Source: CBDCWQ01 sp965223435
GTDB taxonomy: Bacteria; Myxococcota; Kuafuiibacteriia; Kuafuiibacteriales; Kuafuiibacteriaceae
Assembly: GCA_965223435.1 (NCBI GenBank)
Contig: CBDCWQ010000014.1
Coordinates: 122,334-186,333, forward strand
Length of the DNA stretch: 64,000 nucleotides
Reading direction: 5' to 3'
A model generated the notes under the pieces. The model ran no database searches. It was not told the origin of the DNA and was given only the letters and a program-made list of their open reading frames with translations. Shown piece after piece: positions 53,348 through 62,882 of the stretch. A program made the translations under genes and the position numbers. The first letter of the stretch is position 1; each line of letters opens with the position of its first letter.

Positions 53348-54898
53348 ATGAGGCGCCCTCATGAACGGACGCTCTCAGCTCGCTTCTTTTTGAGCCGCGT
53401 CCGCTGCCGGTGCGCGCTGCGAAGATTCACGCTGAAGACTGTATTGCTTTTTACAGTGCTTTTTTGCCCACTCAGTTACGGAGCACGAAGGACGCCCTAT
53501 GGAGGCCAGATTGACGTATACACGTTTGGGCACGAACTCAACGCCCATCCATCGCAGACGACCCATGCGGCCGAGGTCTTCTTGTCCACCCTTCTGTACG
53601 AAACGCTTTTTGAGCGAAGCCCACAAGGACACATCGTGCCGATCCTCGCCAACGAGGTACCCGATGTGAACGGCCAAAGACTCACCATTTCCCTTCGCCA
53701 AACCCGCCACCACGAAGGAGAGGTTGTGTCCGCATCCGATGTCGCCGAGGCCCTTCAACAATTCCTCGCACCCGGCAGCCACAGCGCGCATATCGTATTC
53801 CCGGTGGTGAGGCGAAGCGACGGCCGTCTGGACGTTCGCGCGAACGACGACGCTCAAACCGTATCCATTGGGCTCAAAGCGGTCTATCCCAGCTTTCTTA
53901 ACCTCTTGGCCAGCCCACGTGCCGCCATCGCCCTTCACCCAAAGACCCCACACGAAAACGGCCCCCACCCGGGCACCGGGCCCTATCGGGTCATCTCTCG
54001 CCGTCCTCGCTCCACCTTCACGCTCGGCCCCTTTGTCGGCCACTGGCGAGGTCGACCCTTCCTCGATCGGATCAACCTCAGTCCCCTCGCCTCTCGCTTC
54101 GCAGTCCAATCCAAGGTTAAAGACCAAAAAGCCGCGCTCGTTTTCGGCGTTCCCGACAGCGCCTCCTCGGCCCCTCGCCCCATCGCCGGGGTTTCAGGCG
54201 AGCCGATGGCGAAGGAGCTTCTGCTTCTCTCGGTAGGAAACCACCTCCCAAGCCTTCACGAAGCCAAACATCTCGATCGCATCGCAAACAGCATGCGCCG
54301 GCAGCGTTTGGTCGACCGTTACCTCGGCAAAAACGCCCAGGCGACGACCACGCTCAGCGGCGGCCCCACGGATGAACATGAAACCTCTGGGACACCCACA
54401 ACACACCTTCAAGCGACGCTTCTCATTCCCAAGGACCTCTTCGCCAAACGACGCTTTGTCGGTCGCATCCAGCTTGACCTCCGCCGCGCGGGCATCTCAG
54501 CGGTCGTGAAGAGCATCAGTCGACAAACGCTGAAGAAGCGTAAACGAGATGGTGCCTACGAGCTGATGCTTGACTCGGTTTTTCCTGAATTTGTGGACAC
54601 CAAAAGCCCCTTCGATAGGCTGCACACCCTGTTGTTCGTAGCCACCCTGTACGGTCGGCCCGAAGCTTTGTCTTTGACGCGCTTCGCCGCGTTCGCCTCA
54701 GCGCCCGATGACCAACGGGCCGAGATGCTGCGGTTGCTCGACCGGGAACTTCGCCACCAGCTGAGATTGATTCCCCTGGCCAAAAGAACGCCCAGCATTG
54801 CCTTTGGAGGCTTTTTGCGCGGAATCAAGAGACACCAAAGCGGCCTTCCACGCGTGGACGACGCCTACCTCCTTCCCGAGGCAGCGCCCCCTGAGTGA
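53348..54898 (+). CDS. Family 5 (peptide/nickel-type) solute-binding protein, orphan
   Basis: Product of 516 residues; ATG 53348 is chosen over upstream codons inside the previous gene. Basic n-region, then a hydrophobic core (TVLLFTVLFCPLSYG) as signal peptide. TLLYETLFERSPQGHIVPILANEV...LTISLRQTRHHEGEVVSASDVAEAL is the classic SBP_bac_5 N-lobe, and HPGTGPYRVISRRPRS continues it. No ABC permease or ATPase genes are nearby. As part of an operon with a PBP and a sensor kinase it may sense muropeptides or other periplasmic peptides rather than import them; this is inference. Confidence 0.78.
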   Translation: MRRPHERTLSARFFLSRVRCRCALRRFTLKTVLLFTVLFCPLSYGARRTPYGGQIDVYTFGHELNAHPSQTTHAAEVFLSTLLYETLFERSPQGHIVPILANEVPDVNGQRLTISLRQTRHHEGEVVSASDVAEALQQFLAPGSHSAHIVFPVVRRSDGRLDVRANDDAQTVSIGLKAVYPSFLNLLASPRAAIALHPKTPHENGPHPGTGPYRVISRRPRSTFTLGPFVGHWRGRPFLDRINLSPLASRFAVQSKVKDQKAALVFGVPDSASSAPRPIAGVSGEPMAKELLLLSVGNHLPSLHEAKHLDRIANSMRRQRLVDRYLGKNAQATTTLSGGPTDEHETSGTPTTHLQATLLIPKDLFAKRRFVGRIQLDLRRAGISAVVKSISRQTLKKRKRDGAYELMLDSVFPEFVDTKSPFDRLHTLLFVATLYGRPEALSLTRFAAFASAPDDQRAEMLRLLDRELRHQLRLIPLAKRTPSIAFGGFLRGIKRHQSGLPRVDDAYLLPEAAPPE

Positions 54899-54901
54899 CC
54901 C

Positions 54902-56701
54902 ATGCCGGTGGCTTTCGGTTTCAGGCGCCTGCGATCGCGGGTCACGTTTTTTTTCTTGCTTGCGGCCTTGCCCGTACTCCTCATCAGCCTCCTCGCCGTA
55001 TGGGCACTGGATGCGCTGATTGCAGACGTCATTCACGACCGCGCCAAGCGCATGACCCAAGCGGCCCAGCGCATCCTCGAAGACGAGTCTCGCGCCATCG
55101 CGCACAAAATTGATGCGCTGGCCGAAGCCGAATCTATGCGGCACCTACAGGTTCACCCCAATGATGCCCGCACCCTTGCCCGCTACGAAGCGCTGGCCAT
55201 CGGGTTGGCCCAAGAACGCGGACTCGACCTTCTCGCCATCGCACGCACCACGAACGGACAAACCGAAGTGTTGTCGAGTGCCCATCTTCCGGAGTCCGTG
55301 GGTGACCCGGCGCCGCCTTACCTTCGGGTCGCAAGCAGTACGACGACCCAAATCGGCTACGCCCACGCGCTGGTGAGCGGCAACCCGCCCAAAGTGAGCC
55401 CTGCCCTGGTCGCCATGCGCCGCCTCCCCCCAAACGAAGACGGTTCTCTCGTCACCATCTACGGCGGCACCCGACTTGACCAGCACCGCCTGCTCGACAT
55501 CGCCCGGATGGGCGATGCCACGGTGACGCTTCGCTCACCGGGGCTGCGCCCACGCACCTTTTCCACGGGCAAAAAGGTCGGGGACGCCAAACACACCGCC
55601 ATTTCCCTCAAGAGTCTGCCCCACGCGCGAACCCTTACCCAAATCTCGCCCTCGAATCCCGGCGAACCTACAGTTTTAGAATTCTGGGTGCACGCAGGAC
55701 GCCTGGAACAAGCCCGCAAGAGAGTCTTGGCCTGGGCCATCGCATTTGCGCTTTTTGCCCTCCTTCTCGCCTTCTTTTGGGGATCCGTGCTCTCCCGTCG
55801 AATCACACGACCCATCTTGGCTCTTTCCCGCGCCGCTGAGGAGGTTGGCCAAGGCCGCCTCGAAACCCGCTCCGAAGTCACTTCCCACGACGAAGTCGGC
55901 ACCCTGGTCCGGGTCTTCAACCAAATGACGGTTGAGATTGCAGAGTCCCGTGACCGGCTTCGCCGGGCAGAACGCATCGCCGCATGGCAAGAAATCGCAC
56001 GACGGGTCGCCCACGAAATCAAGAACCCGTTGTTTCCTATTCAGATGTCGATGGAGACTTTGAGAAAAAGTCACAAAAAGAAACATCCGAAATTTGATGA
56101 AATCGTAGAGGAGTCTACCCGCGCGGTGCTTGAGGAAGTTCAGTCCCTGAATCGCATCGTGACCGAATTTTCTGACTTCGCCCGATTGCCCAGGCCCAAA
56201 ATCGAGCCGGTTTCGGTCCGGGCGCTGCTCGGCCACGTGCATGAGTTGTACGCCAACCGAGGCCAAGATGCTCAGGAAGGTGCCCCATCTGTCACCTTTG
56301 ATGCCAAAAAGTGTGAGGATTTGGGCCTTCCGCCGCTTTCGGTCGATCGCGGGCAAATCAGTCGCGCGCTCATCAACCTCATCAAAAACGCACTCGAAGC
56401 GCTCGACGGACCTGAAGGCTCTGTAGCGCTCGACGCAAGACCGCGGGTGCGCGGGGCGGTCGAGGGTGTTGAACTTGTGGTGAGCGACAATGGACCAGGC
56501 ATCTCTGAAGAAATCCAAGAACAGCTCTTTACCCCCTACTTCACCACCAAATCCGAAGGCACCGGACTTGGGCTCGCCATTGTGGAACGCATCGTCACCG
56601 AGCACCAGGGCGTCATCTCGCTCGACTCGGGGCCCGCGGGAACAACCTTTGTGCTGTGGCTGCCCTCAAACCCCACAAGACCGAGCGAGCCCGACGGCTG
56701 A
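54902..56701 (+). CDS. NtrY-like sensor histidine kinase, orphan
   Basis: Product of 599 residues. TM1 at about 16-44 and TM2 at about 276-297 flank a periplasmic sensor region of about 230 residues. HAMP at about 298-350, then HisKA with VAHEIKNPLFPIQ (phospho-acceptor His371) and HATPase motifs NLIKNALEAL (N box), SDNGPGI (G1) and GTGLGLAIVERIV (G2). AWQEIARRVAHEIKNPL is characteristic of NtrY-type kinases. No response regulator gene is adjacent, so the partner is unknown. It is three bases after the solute-binding protein gene, a plausible ligand-presenting partner. Confidence 0.9.
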   Translation: MPVAFGFRRLRSRVTFFFLLAALPVLLISLLAVWALDALIADVIHDRAKRMTQAAQRILEDESRAIAHKIDALAEAESMRHLQVHPNDARTLARYEALAIGLAQERGLDLLAIARTTNGQTEVLSSAHLPESVGDPAPPYLRVASSTTTQIGYAHALVSGNPPKVSPALVAMRRLPPNEDGSLVTIYGGTRLDQHRLLDIARMGDATVTLRSPGLRPRTFSTGKKVGDAKHTAISLKSLPHARTLTQISPSNPGEPTVLEFWVHAGRLEQARKRVLAWAIAFALFALLLAFFWGSVLSRRITRPILALSRAAEEVGQGRLETRSEVTSHDEVGTLVRVFNQMTVEIAESRDRLRRAERIAAWQEIARRVAHEIKNPLFPIQMSMETLRKSHKKKHPKFDEIVEESTRAVLEEVQSLNRIVTEFSDFARLPRPKIEPVSVRALLGHVHELYANRGQDAQEGAPSVTFDAKKCEDLGLPPLSVDRGQISRALINLIKNALEALDGPEGSVALDARPRVRGAVEGVELVVSDNGPGISEEIQEQLFTPYFTTKSEGTGLGLAIVERIVTEHQGVISLDSGPAGTTFVLWLPSNPTRPSEPDG

Positions 56702-56759
56702 ACCCAAGCTCAGCGCGCGAAAGGTGGCCGAAAGCTTGCGGTTCGCCCCGGGGGGCGCA

Positions 56760-57380
56760 TCAGGGCGTGTTGATCGGTTTGGCGCCGATCTGTGCACAGG
56801 TTTGGCGCCCCAAAATCTGCCGCCTCAGGGACTCTATCTGAGGAAAGCGTGCGTGCGGGACCGGCTCTTTGCCCGAACAGGGTCCCCCGGAGATAAGCGC
56901 CTTGGTTCCGAGAATGTTTTCGAACTTGAGATGCCTGAAGTCAGAGCCCTCTTTGGCACGCATCGTCAGGGACACCGAAGCATCCTTGTCCCCTTTCACC
57001 CGAGCAATGGTGGCCGAAACCGGAGGTCCTTTTGCACACTGGACCTCCACTTCGTCCAGCAACACCAGAATCCGAACGGGACTGCGGGCGCACCATTCTT
57101 CGGGCGTCAGGGTATCGTCGTTCAGTCGCACGATCTCGGTTTCGGGAAACCAGCGCCCCACAAGATTGTGAAGGAGCGCCCGTGCATTGCCCCCCGTCCA
57201 GGCCATGCCATAATTTGGAGGGCCCGCATCCACTTCGGGCCCGGCCTCGGCGGAGCAACCCGCGGCGAAGAGCACACCCGCCACCCCCAGCGCCCGGGCA
57301 AAGCCCCAAAAGCGACGTGGCCGCTCTGTCACCTGCCCCAGCGCCACGCGGCCCACCGGCAACGCGCTTGTTTCGACCAT
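56760..57380 (-). CDS. Small lipoprotein, unknown function
   Basis: Product of 206 residues. The lipobox LFAAGC is clear, preceded by RRFWGFARALGVAG. The listed start is ATG 57380; GTG 57332 would give an ideal 26-residue lipoprotein signal, and a GTG/ATG pair at 57503/57500, just after the gyrA stop, has GGAG upstream. The mature part has three or four Cys residues (WCARSPVRI, VQCAKGPP, GGPCSGKE, RQTCAQIG) and is mainly beta. No family is recognised. It is downstream of gyrA on the same strand and could be co-transcribed. Confidence 0.6.
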   Translation of the reverse strand: MVETSALPVGRVALGQVTERPRRFWGFARALGVAGVLFAAGCSAEAGPEVDAGPPNYGMAWTGGNARALLHNLVGRWFPETEIVRLNDDTLTPEEWCARSPVRILVLLDEVEVQCAKGPPVSATIARVKGDKDASVSLTMRAKEGSDFRHLKFENILGTKALISGGPCSGKEPVPHARFPQIESLRRQILGRQTCAQIGAKPINTP

Positions 57381-57509
57381 GCGCCTGCCCGGTCGCCGCC
57401 CGGCTTGGCTTCGAACTCGTGCGCTCCGGTCGAACTCGCCCCCGTCGCGCATCAAGTGCTCTTCCCCGGCCGTTCTTCCGTCCTGGCTGCCATTCCTCAT
57501 CACGCCGTT

Positions 57510-60197
57510 TTACTCCGAATCCGGTTCCTCGGCGTCGTCAGAGGACGCCGGGGCTTCGTGGTCGCCGGACGGCGCCGGTTGCTCGTCGCGCGGTGCCTCA
57601 GTCGAAGGCAAAGTTTCACCCGATGGGGCTTCTTCATCCTCCTCTGCCTCTTCCAGGTTCGCCAGCGCACGAACCCGATCCTCATCGTCCAAGCGAACCA
57701 ATCGAACACCTTGGGTGTTGCGCCCCATACTGGAAATGTCGCTGCACAGCATCCGGATCACGACGCCGCGACCCGTGATGATCATGACATGGTCTTCGTC
57801 CACAACCTGACGGATGCCCACCACCGAACCATTGCGGCTGCCGGTTTTCATGAGAATGATACCCCGGCCGCCCCGCTGCTGCGCACGGTACTCTTCCACC
57901 GGAGTACGTTTGCCGTACCCGTTTTCGGTCACCGCGAGGATGGATGCATCGGCACCGAGCGCTTCCATGCCCACCAGGGCGTCATCGCTATCGAGTCGAA
58001 TGCCTCGAACGCCCACTGAAGGCCGCCCCATCACCCGGACCTGACTGGCCTTGAACCGAATGGCCATGCCGTTTCGGGTCCCCAAAAGAATATCGTTGTC
58101 GTCGGTGCAAAGGCGGGCCGCGATGATTTCGTCTCCCGGCGCAATCCCTGCGCCAATGATGCCGTTGGCCCGCGGGCGTGAATAATCCCGAAGGGCACTC
58201 TTTTTGATGGTCCCCCCGCGAGACGCAGTCATGACAAAGAAACCCTCGTCAAACGCCCGTACGGGAAGGATGGCGGTGACCTTCTCGCCTTCGGCCATCT
58301 GGATCATGTTGACCAATGGCCGCCCGCGGGCGGTCCGGCTGCCCAAAGGCAGTGCATGCACCTTGATCCAGTACACTTTGCCCGTGTTGGTAAACACCAA
58401 GAGATAGGCGTGGGTGGAGGCGCTAAACAGCCGCTCCACAAAATCCTCTTCTTTGGTGTCCGCCCCGGCAACCCCCCGCCCCCCGCGTCTTTGGGCCCGA
58501 TACTCGGTGGTCGGAGTGCGTTTGACGTAACCCGCATGCGACAGGGTCACGACCATTTCCTCTTCGACGATGAGGTCTTCATCGGTGTACACGCCGACCT
58601 CACCGGTGATGTGCGTGCGGCGCGCATCGCCGAAGTTTTCGCGAATTTCTTTGAGCTCGCCTACGATCTCTTCAAGCAAGAGCGCGTCGTCGGCCAAAAT
58701 GGCCCGAAGCCTCGCCATCGTGTCCCGAAGCTCACCGGCCTCTTCGCGAAGCTTGTCACTCTCGAGCGCCGTCAAGCGATGCAATCTAAGCTCAAGGATG
58801 GCTTGCGCCTGCGCTTCGGTGAGGTGCACCACGCCGTTTTGCAGGCCGTCCTTGATCTGTTGGTCTTCGGCCTCAACCAGGCGCGCCAGATTGCCCATTT
58901 CTTTGAAGGGCTCTGCTTGAAGCCGAGACCTCGCCTCCTTGGGGTCTTTGGAGCTTCGAATCAACACGATGACCCGATCGATGTTGTCGAGCGCGATCAA
59001 CAATCCGACGACCAGATGAAACCGCTGTTCTGCTTGGGAGAGTTCGTAGGCGCATCGGCGGGTCACCACCTCGCGGCGGTGTTCGACAAATGCCTGGAGA
59101 CAGTCACGCAGGGCGCACAGCTGCGGTTGGCCATGTGAAATCGCCAGCATGTTCATGCCAAAGGTCGATTCCAGCGCGGTGTGGGTGAACAGCTGGTTCA
59201 GCGTCACCTGCGGAACCGCATCACGCTTGAGCTCGACAACCACCCGCAAACCTCGCCGGTCAGACTCATCCCGCACATCCGAAATGCCGGTGATGCGTTT
59301 TTCTCCCACGAGCTCGGCAATTCGCTCGATCAACCGGGCTTTGTTGACCTGGTAGGGGAGCTCGCTGATGGCTATTTGAAATCCGCCCTTCTTGCGGTCC
59401 TCGATCTCCGCGACCGCCCGCACCCGGACGCTCCCTCGGCCGGTCTCATACCCGCGGCGGATACCGTCACGACCGCAGATGATGCCCCCGGTCGGGAAGT
59501 CCGGCCCGGGAATGATCCGCATCAGCGCTTCGAGTTCAATGTTCGGATCTTCGACGATGGCGATACAGGCATCGATGGTCTCACGAAGGTTATGAGGGGG
59601 GATGCTGGTCGCCATACCCACCGCGATGCCCTGCGCCCCGTTGACCAGAAGATTGGGAAAACGGGCCGGCAAGACCACGGGCTCTTCGGTGCTGTCGTCA
59701 AAATTCGGAATGAAGTCGACGGTGTCTTTGTCGAGGTCTCGCAAAAGCTCGCTGGCAAGACGCATCAGCCGCACTTCGGTGTACCGCATGGCCGCCGGCG
59801 GATCCCCATCCACCGACCCAAAGTTTCCCTGCCCGTCCACCAAGGGCTCACGCAAAGAAAAAGGCTGCGCCATGCGCACCACGGTGTCGTACACCGCGGC
59901 ATCTCCGTGGGGATGATAACGCCCCAGCACATCACCGACGACGCGCGCCGACTTTTTGTACGGCCGGTTATGAAAATTGCTCGCCTCGTTCATCGCGAAG
60001 AGGACGCGTCGGTGCACCGGCTTCAGGCCGTCGCGCACGTCGGGAAGCGCCCGACCGATGATCACGCTCATCGCGTAATCGAGATACGAGGCCCGCATCT
60101 CATCCTCGAGCTGGACCGGCAAAAGCTCGCCGGCCCCGTTTGATCCATCTGAGTCCCCCGGGGGGGGCGTAGGGGGTGGCTCCTCGTAACCCGACAT
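57510..60197 (-). CDS. gyrA: DNA gyrase subunit A
   Basis: Product of 895 residues. The breakage-reunion domain shows YHPHGDAAVYDTVVRMAQ and the catalytic Tyr139 in RYTEV. The residue matching E. coli Ser83 is Ala100; Asp87 is kept as Asp104. The C-terminal beta-pinwheel has the GyrA box EYRAQRRGGRG, diagnostic of gyrase rather than topoisomerase IV, plus a later QQRGGRG, and an acidic tail. The N-terminal 30 residues are a Pro-rich extension longer than in E. coli. The start is ATG 60197 with AGG upstream. gyrB is not in the window. Confidence 0.96.
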   Translation of the reverse strand: MSGYEEPPPTPPPGDSDGSNGAGELLPVQLEDEMRASYLDYAMSVIIGRALPDVRDGLKPVHRRVLFAMNEASNFHNRPYKKSARVVGDVLGRYHPHGDAAVYDTVVRMAQPFSLREPLVDGQGNFGSVDGDPPAAMRYTEVRLMRLASELLRDLDKDTVDFIPNFDDSTEEPVVLPARFPNLLVNGAQGIAVGMATSIPPHNLRETIDACIAIVEDPNIELEALMRIIPGPDFPTGGIICGRDGIRRGYETGRGSVRVRAVAEIEDRKKGGFQIAISELPYQVNKARLIERIAELVGEKRITGISDVRDESDRRGLRVVVELKRDAVPQVTLNQLFTHTALESTFGMNMLAISHGQPQLCALRDCLQAFVEHRREVVTRRCAYELSQAEQRFHLVVGLLIALDNIDRVIVLIRSSKDPKEARSRLQAEPFKEMGNLARLVEAEDQQIKDGLQNGVVHLTEAQAQAILELRLHRLTALESDKLREEAGELRDTMARLRAILADDALLLEEIVGELKEIRENFGDARRTHITGEVGVYTDEDLIVEEEMVVTLSHAGYVKRTPTTEYRAQRRGGRGVAGADTKEEDFVERLFSASTHAYLLVFTNTGKVYWIKVHALPLGSRTARGRPLVNMIQMAEGEKVTAILPVRAFDEGFFVMTASRGGTIKKSALRDYSRPRANGIIGAGIAPGDEIIAARLCTDDNDILLGTRNGMAIRFKASQVRVMGRPSVGVRGIRLDSDDALVGMEALGADASILAVTENGYGKRTPVEEYRAQQRGGRGIILMKTGSRNGSVVGIRQVVDEDHVMIITGRGVVIRMLCSDISSMGRNTQGVRLVRLDDEDRVRALANLEEAEEDEEAPSGETLPSTEAPRDEQPAPSGDHEAPASSDDAEEPDSE

Positions 60198-60511
60198 TGA
60201 CGCCTAGCTCTAACGCGAGCGGCACTTTTCGGCAAAGCGTTTTTGCCGAAGCGCATAAGGATTTATGCTTGTGATTCTAACCACTTAGGCTTTTTGTAGG
60301 TCTGACGGCGTAGACCCCGGGCAATACCGCCCCCACGCGCTGGGCCACCGGACCCCCGGGCGGGCCGCCTCGAGCCCGTCTCCGCCGATCACGGGCCGGC
60401 AAAATCGCCCGGCCAGAGCCTCACGCGAGGTCATCAGATGGACTTTCATCCCGCGGCGCACCGGCGTGGTATGCGGACGGACCTGAGCCAAGGTATAGTC
60501 TCCGCCCAAAG
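60198..60511. other. Divergent spacer gyrA / glutamine synthetase-like gene
   Basis: A 314-bp region with two divergent promoters expected. It holds the inverted repeat listed at 60228-60250 and GCATAA-GGAT-TTATGC at 60252-60267. No gene is seen. Confidence 0.5.
60228..60250. promoter_or_regulatory. Perfect inverted repeat in the gyrA leader
   Basis: TTCGGCAAA-GCGTT-TTTGCCGAA, 9-bp arms and a 5-bp centre, about 30 bp upstream of the gyrA ATG. It could be a leader hairpin or an operator for gyrA, possibly linked to supercoiling control. There is no T-run in the gyrA direction. Confidence 0.5.
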
Positions 60512-61870
60512 ATGGACACGCTAGACCAGATCCGTGAACAATTTACCCGGCACCACATCCGACGGGTCAAACTCGGGGGCTTCGATGTGGATGGCGTGCT
60601 TCGGGGAAAATATGTCTCGCTGGACAAGTTTTGGTCTGCAGCGAAAAGCGGCTTGGGTTTTTGCGACGTGATTTTTGGGTGGGATTCTGCGGATCAACTG
60701 CTCGACCAGACCAGAGTCACGGGTTGGCACACCGGCTATCCTGATTGCCCCGCCCAAATCGACCTGTCTACGTTCCGGGTCATCCCCTGGGAGCCACACA
60801 CCGCATGTTTTCTTCTGGATTTCGAGGGCCCTGATCAAACCCCGGTGGAAGTGTCTCCAAGGCAACTGGCCAAGAAGCTCTGTTCGCGCGCCGAACAACT
60901 CGGTTTTTTGCCCTCCTTTGGCATCGAGTACGAGTTTTTCATCTATAAAGAGTCCCCCTGGGCGGTCGAAGAGAAAAACTACACCAGGCCCGTGCCGCTC
61001 TCTCCAGGCATGTTCGGTTATTCGTGGCTACGCACCTCTCAATCCTCAGAACTGGTGCACGCTTTGCTCGATGGACTCACAGATTTTGGCATCCCGGTAG
61101 AGGGATTCCACACCGAGACCGGGCCGGGTGTGTTCGAAGCCGCCATTCAGCATGACCAGGCTCTGGCCGCAGCCGACAACGCAGCCCTGTTCAAAACCGC
61201 CGTCAAAGAGATCTGCCACCGGCACGGCATGATGGCCTCGTTTATGGCCAAACCGTCTCAAACACTGCCGGGATGCTCTGGCCACATCCACCAATCCCTG
61301 TTGACGGCCAACAAGACGAAGAATGCTTTTTTTGATCCGAGCCAACCGCACAGCCTCAGCAAAACCGCTCAACATTACATCGCCGGACAACTCGCTCTGA
61401 TGCCCGCCTTGACCGCCTTGGTTGCACCCAACGTAAACAGCTACAAGCGCATCGTGGACCAAAACTGGGCTCCCAACGCCGCCACCTGGGGTATCGAAAA
61501 CCGCACGTGTGCGCTGAGAGCCATCGTCGGCTCACCCAAGGCGACGCGCATCGAGTATCGCCTGTCGGGTGCCGACATCAACCCCTACATCGCGATCTCG
61601 GCCCTCCTTGCATCGGGCCTGCATGGTGTCGAATGCGCGCTTGAGCCCCCCCCACCCACAAGCGGCAACGCCTACGAAGCCAGTGGGGCAACCGCCGTGC
61701 CCCATTCGCTCAGGGAAGCGGTGGAACACCTCAGAGCCTCGCCCGAAGCCAAAGCCCTTCTCGGCGAAACGTTTGTCGACCACTACCTTGTCACCAGGGC
61801 CTGGGAAGTCCGTGCGTCTGAGCGTGCCGTCACCGATTGGGAACTCAAGCGTTATTTCGAACTCGCGTAA
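60512..61870 (+). CDS. Glutamine synthetase-family ligase
   Basis: Product of 452 residues. The N-terminal beta-grasp (RRVKLGGFDVDGVLRGKYVS) and catalytic barrel are both present: GIEYEFFIY (metal-binding E-x-E), ETGPGVFEAAI, MAKPSQTLPGCSGHIHQSL (metal/ATP His), NSYKRIVDQNWAPNAATWGIENR and RIEYRLSGADINPYIAISALL. The sequence looks more like the PuuA/GlnA3-GlnA4 or lengsin side branch than housekeeping GlnA: no adenylylation Tyr region is evident, and the length is shorter than GSI-beta. It might ligate glutamate to an amine or polyamine; the substrate is open. No glnB or ntr genes are adjacent. Confidence 0.8.
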   Translation: MDTLDQIREQFTRHHIRRVKLGGFDVDGVLRGKYVSLDKFWSAAKSGLGFCDVIFGWDSADQLLDQTRVTGWHTGYPDCPAQIDLSTFRVIPWEPHTACFLLDFEGPDQTPVEVSPRQLAKKLCSRAEQLGFLPSFGIEYEFFIYKESPWAVEEKNYTRPVPLSPGMFGYSWLRTSQSSELVHALLDGLTDFGIPVEGFHTETGPGVFEAAIQHDQALAAADNAALFKTAVKEICHRHGMMASFMAKPSQTLPGCSGHIHQSLLTANKTKNAFFDPSQPHSLSKTAQHYIAGQLALMPALTALVAPNVNSYKRIVDQNWAPNAATWGIENRTCALRAIVGSPKATRIEYRLSGADINPYIAISALLASGLHGVECALEPPPPTSGNAYEASGATAVPHSLREAVEHLRASPEAKALLGETFVDHYLVTRAWEVRASERAVTDWELKRYFELA

Positions 61871-61891
61871 ACTTCGGCGGAATGGGGAGAT

Positions 61892-62563
61892 TCAGCGGAT
61901 CCAGCCGGGGGGCACCCCGGCTTTTCGAGCCTCTTCGGGAATGGTCACTTCCGTCTCTTCAATCAGCGCATCGATTTCACCCTCGAGCGCCTTAAGTTCC
62001 TTTTTGAGCTTTTCCTTTTCTTCAGCCTGGCCGGGAAGAAGCGCATACCCAACGGCCGTCGCCAGGCGTTTGTACTTCTCTTGTTTTTTTTTGAAGGTAT
62101 CCATGCGTTCTTTGAGACGTGCGCGCGCATCCTTCATCCGTTTTTGCCACTCGGACCGTTCCTCTTCTTTGATTTTTCTTTTGGCGCGTAGGCTCGCCAA
62201 AAGCTTGTCCAGTTCACGCATTTTGCGGAGCCGTTCGGCCTCGCTCATCTTCGCTTTTTTCAGGGCCTCTTTTTTCTTTTTGGCCTCCTGGCGCGCAAGT
62301 TTCTCTTTGCCCACACTTCTTTCGAGGCGGCGACGCTTGGCCTCTCTTTCGGCGCGCAGACGGTTGTAGTGGGCTCGCCGAGCCTTCGGCAGTTGAGAAA
62401 GGTTGTCGGTATACACCACCGTCCCGTCGGGGCGCGTGTACTTGTATACATCCGCCGCTGCATCCGTTGGCCCAAGAAAAACCGCCCCCAAAACCAGAAT
62501 GCGTCCCGGCCAAAAAGCGGCACGAGAGGAGGCCAAACCAAGCGGTGAAGAGCGCATTTGCAT
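61892..62563 (-). CDS. DUF4124-type exported protein with a long charged coiled coil
   Basis: Product of 223 residues. Signal-like N-terminus (FWPGRILVLGAVFLGPTDAAA), then DVYKYTRPDGTVVYTDNLSQLP, the DUF4124 signature. From about residue 70 on the protein is extremely rich in Lys, Arg and Glu, an uninterrupted helix or coiled coil (EREAKRRRLERSVGKEKLARQ...). The start could be ATG 62563 or ATG 62557; neither has a strong ribosome site. It converges with the glutamine synthetase-like gene, with a 21-bp gap. The role is unknown; DUF4124 proteins are commonly periplasmic. Confidence 0.75.
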   Translation of the reverse strand: MQMRSSPLGLASSRAAFWPGRILVLGAVFLGPTDAAADVYKYTRPDGTVVYTDNLSQLPKARRAHYNRLRAEREAKRRRLERSVGKEKLARQEAKKKKEALKKAKMSEAERLRKMRELDKLLASLRAKRKIKEEERSEWQKRMKDARARLKERMDTFKKKQEKYKRLATAVGYALLPGQAEEKEKLKKELKALEGEIDALIEETEVTIPEEARKAGVPPGWIR

Positions 62564-62882
62564 CGCTTGAGTATGGCACGGCTGAAAAATGAAAGAAAAG
62601 CGACCCTTTGGGCCCGCCAACCCAGAGATGACGCGCGCCCATGCCCCGGCTGGGGAGAACCAGCCCCGGTTCACCGGCTGCGCCAATCCCCTTTTGCCCA
62701 GACCCAAGTAAACCCAGGGATTGAATCAGTCACTTCTTTGAAAACCGCGTCGGTCGTCGATGCATGGAGCTTCGGTCACTGCCCATTCGGCGTGAAGGGG
62801 CCCGGGCCGAAACGAATACGGTCGCGCGCCGAGGGATTAGACGTGGACGACTGAAGTCTGGGAGGGCTAGTATCGCCGGAAG
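62564..62882. other. Divergent spacer DUF4124 / xseA
   Basis: A 319-bp region without a gene; an in-frame stop at 62868 bounds xseA. Contains the dispersed repeat at 62786-62821. Confidence 0.5.
62786..62821. repeat. Dispersed 36-bp repeat, copy 2
   Basis: Same orientation as the copy at 33823-33858, 29 of 36 identical. TTCGGC ... GCCGAA form an inverted repeat around GGGCCC. Here it is clearly intergenic, which suggests the first copy is too. Confidence 0.6.

Noticed and set aside
56490..58019. 509-codon plus-strand frame
   Set aside because: Runs antisense across the lipoprotein and the gyrA 3' end and overlaps the histidine kinase; no domain, low-complexity Arg/Pro/His.
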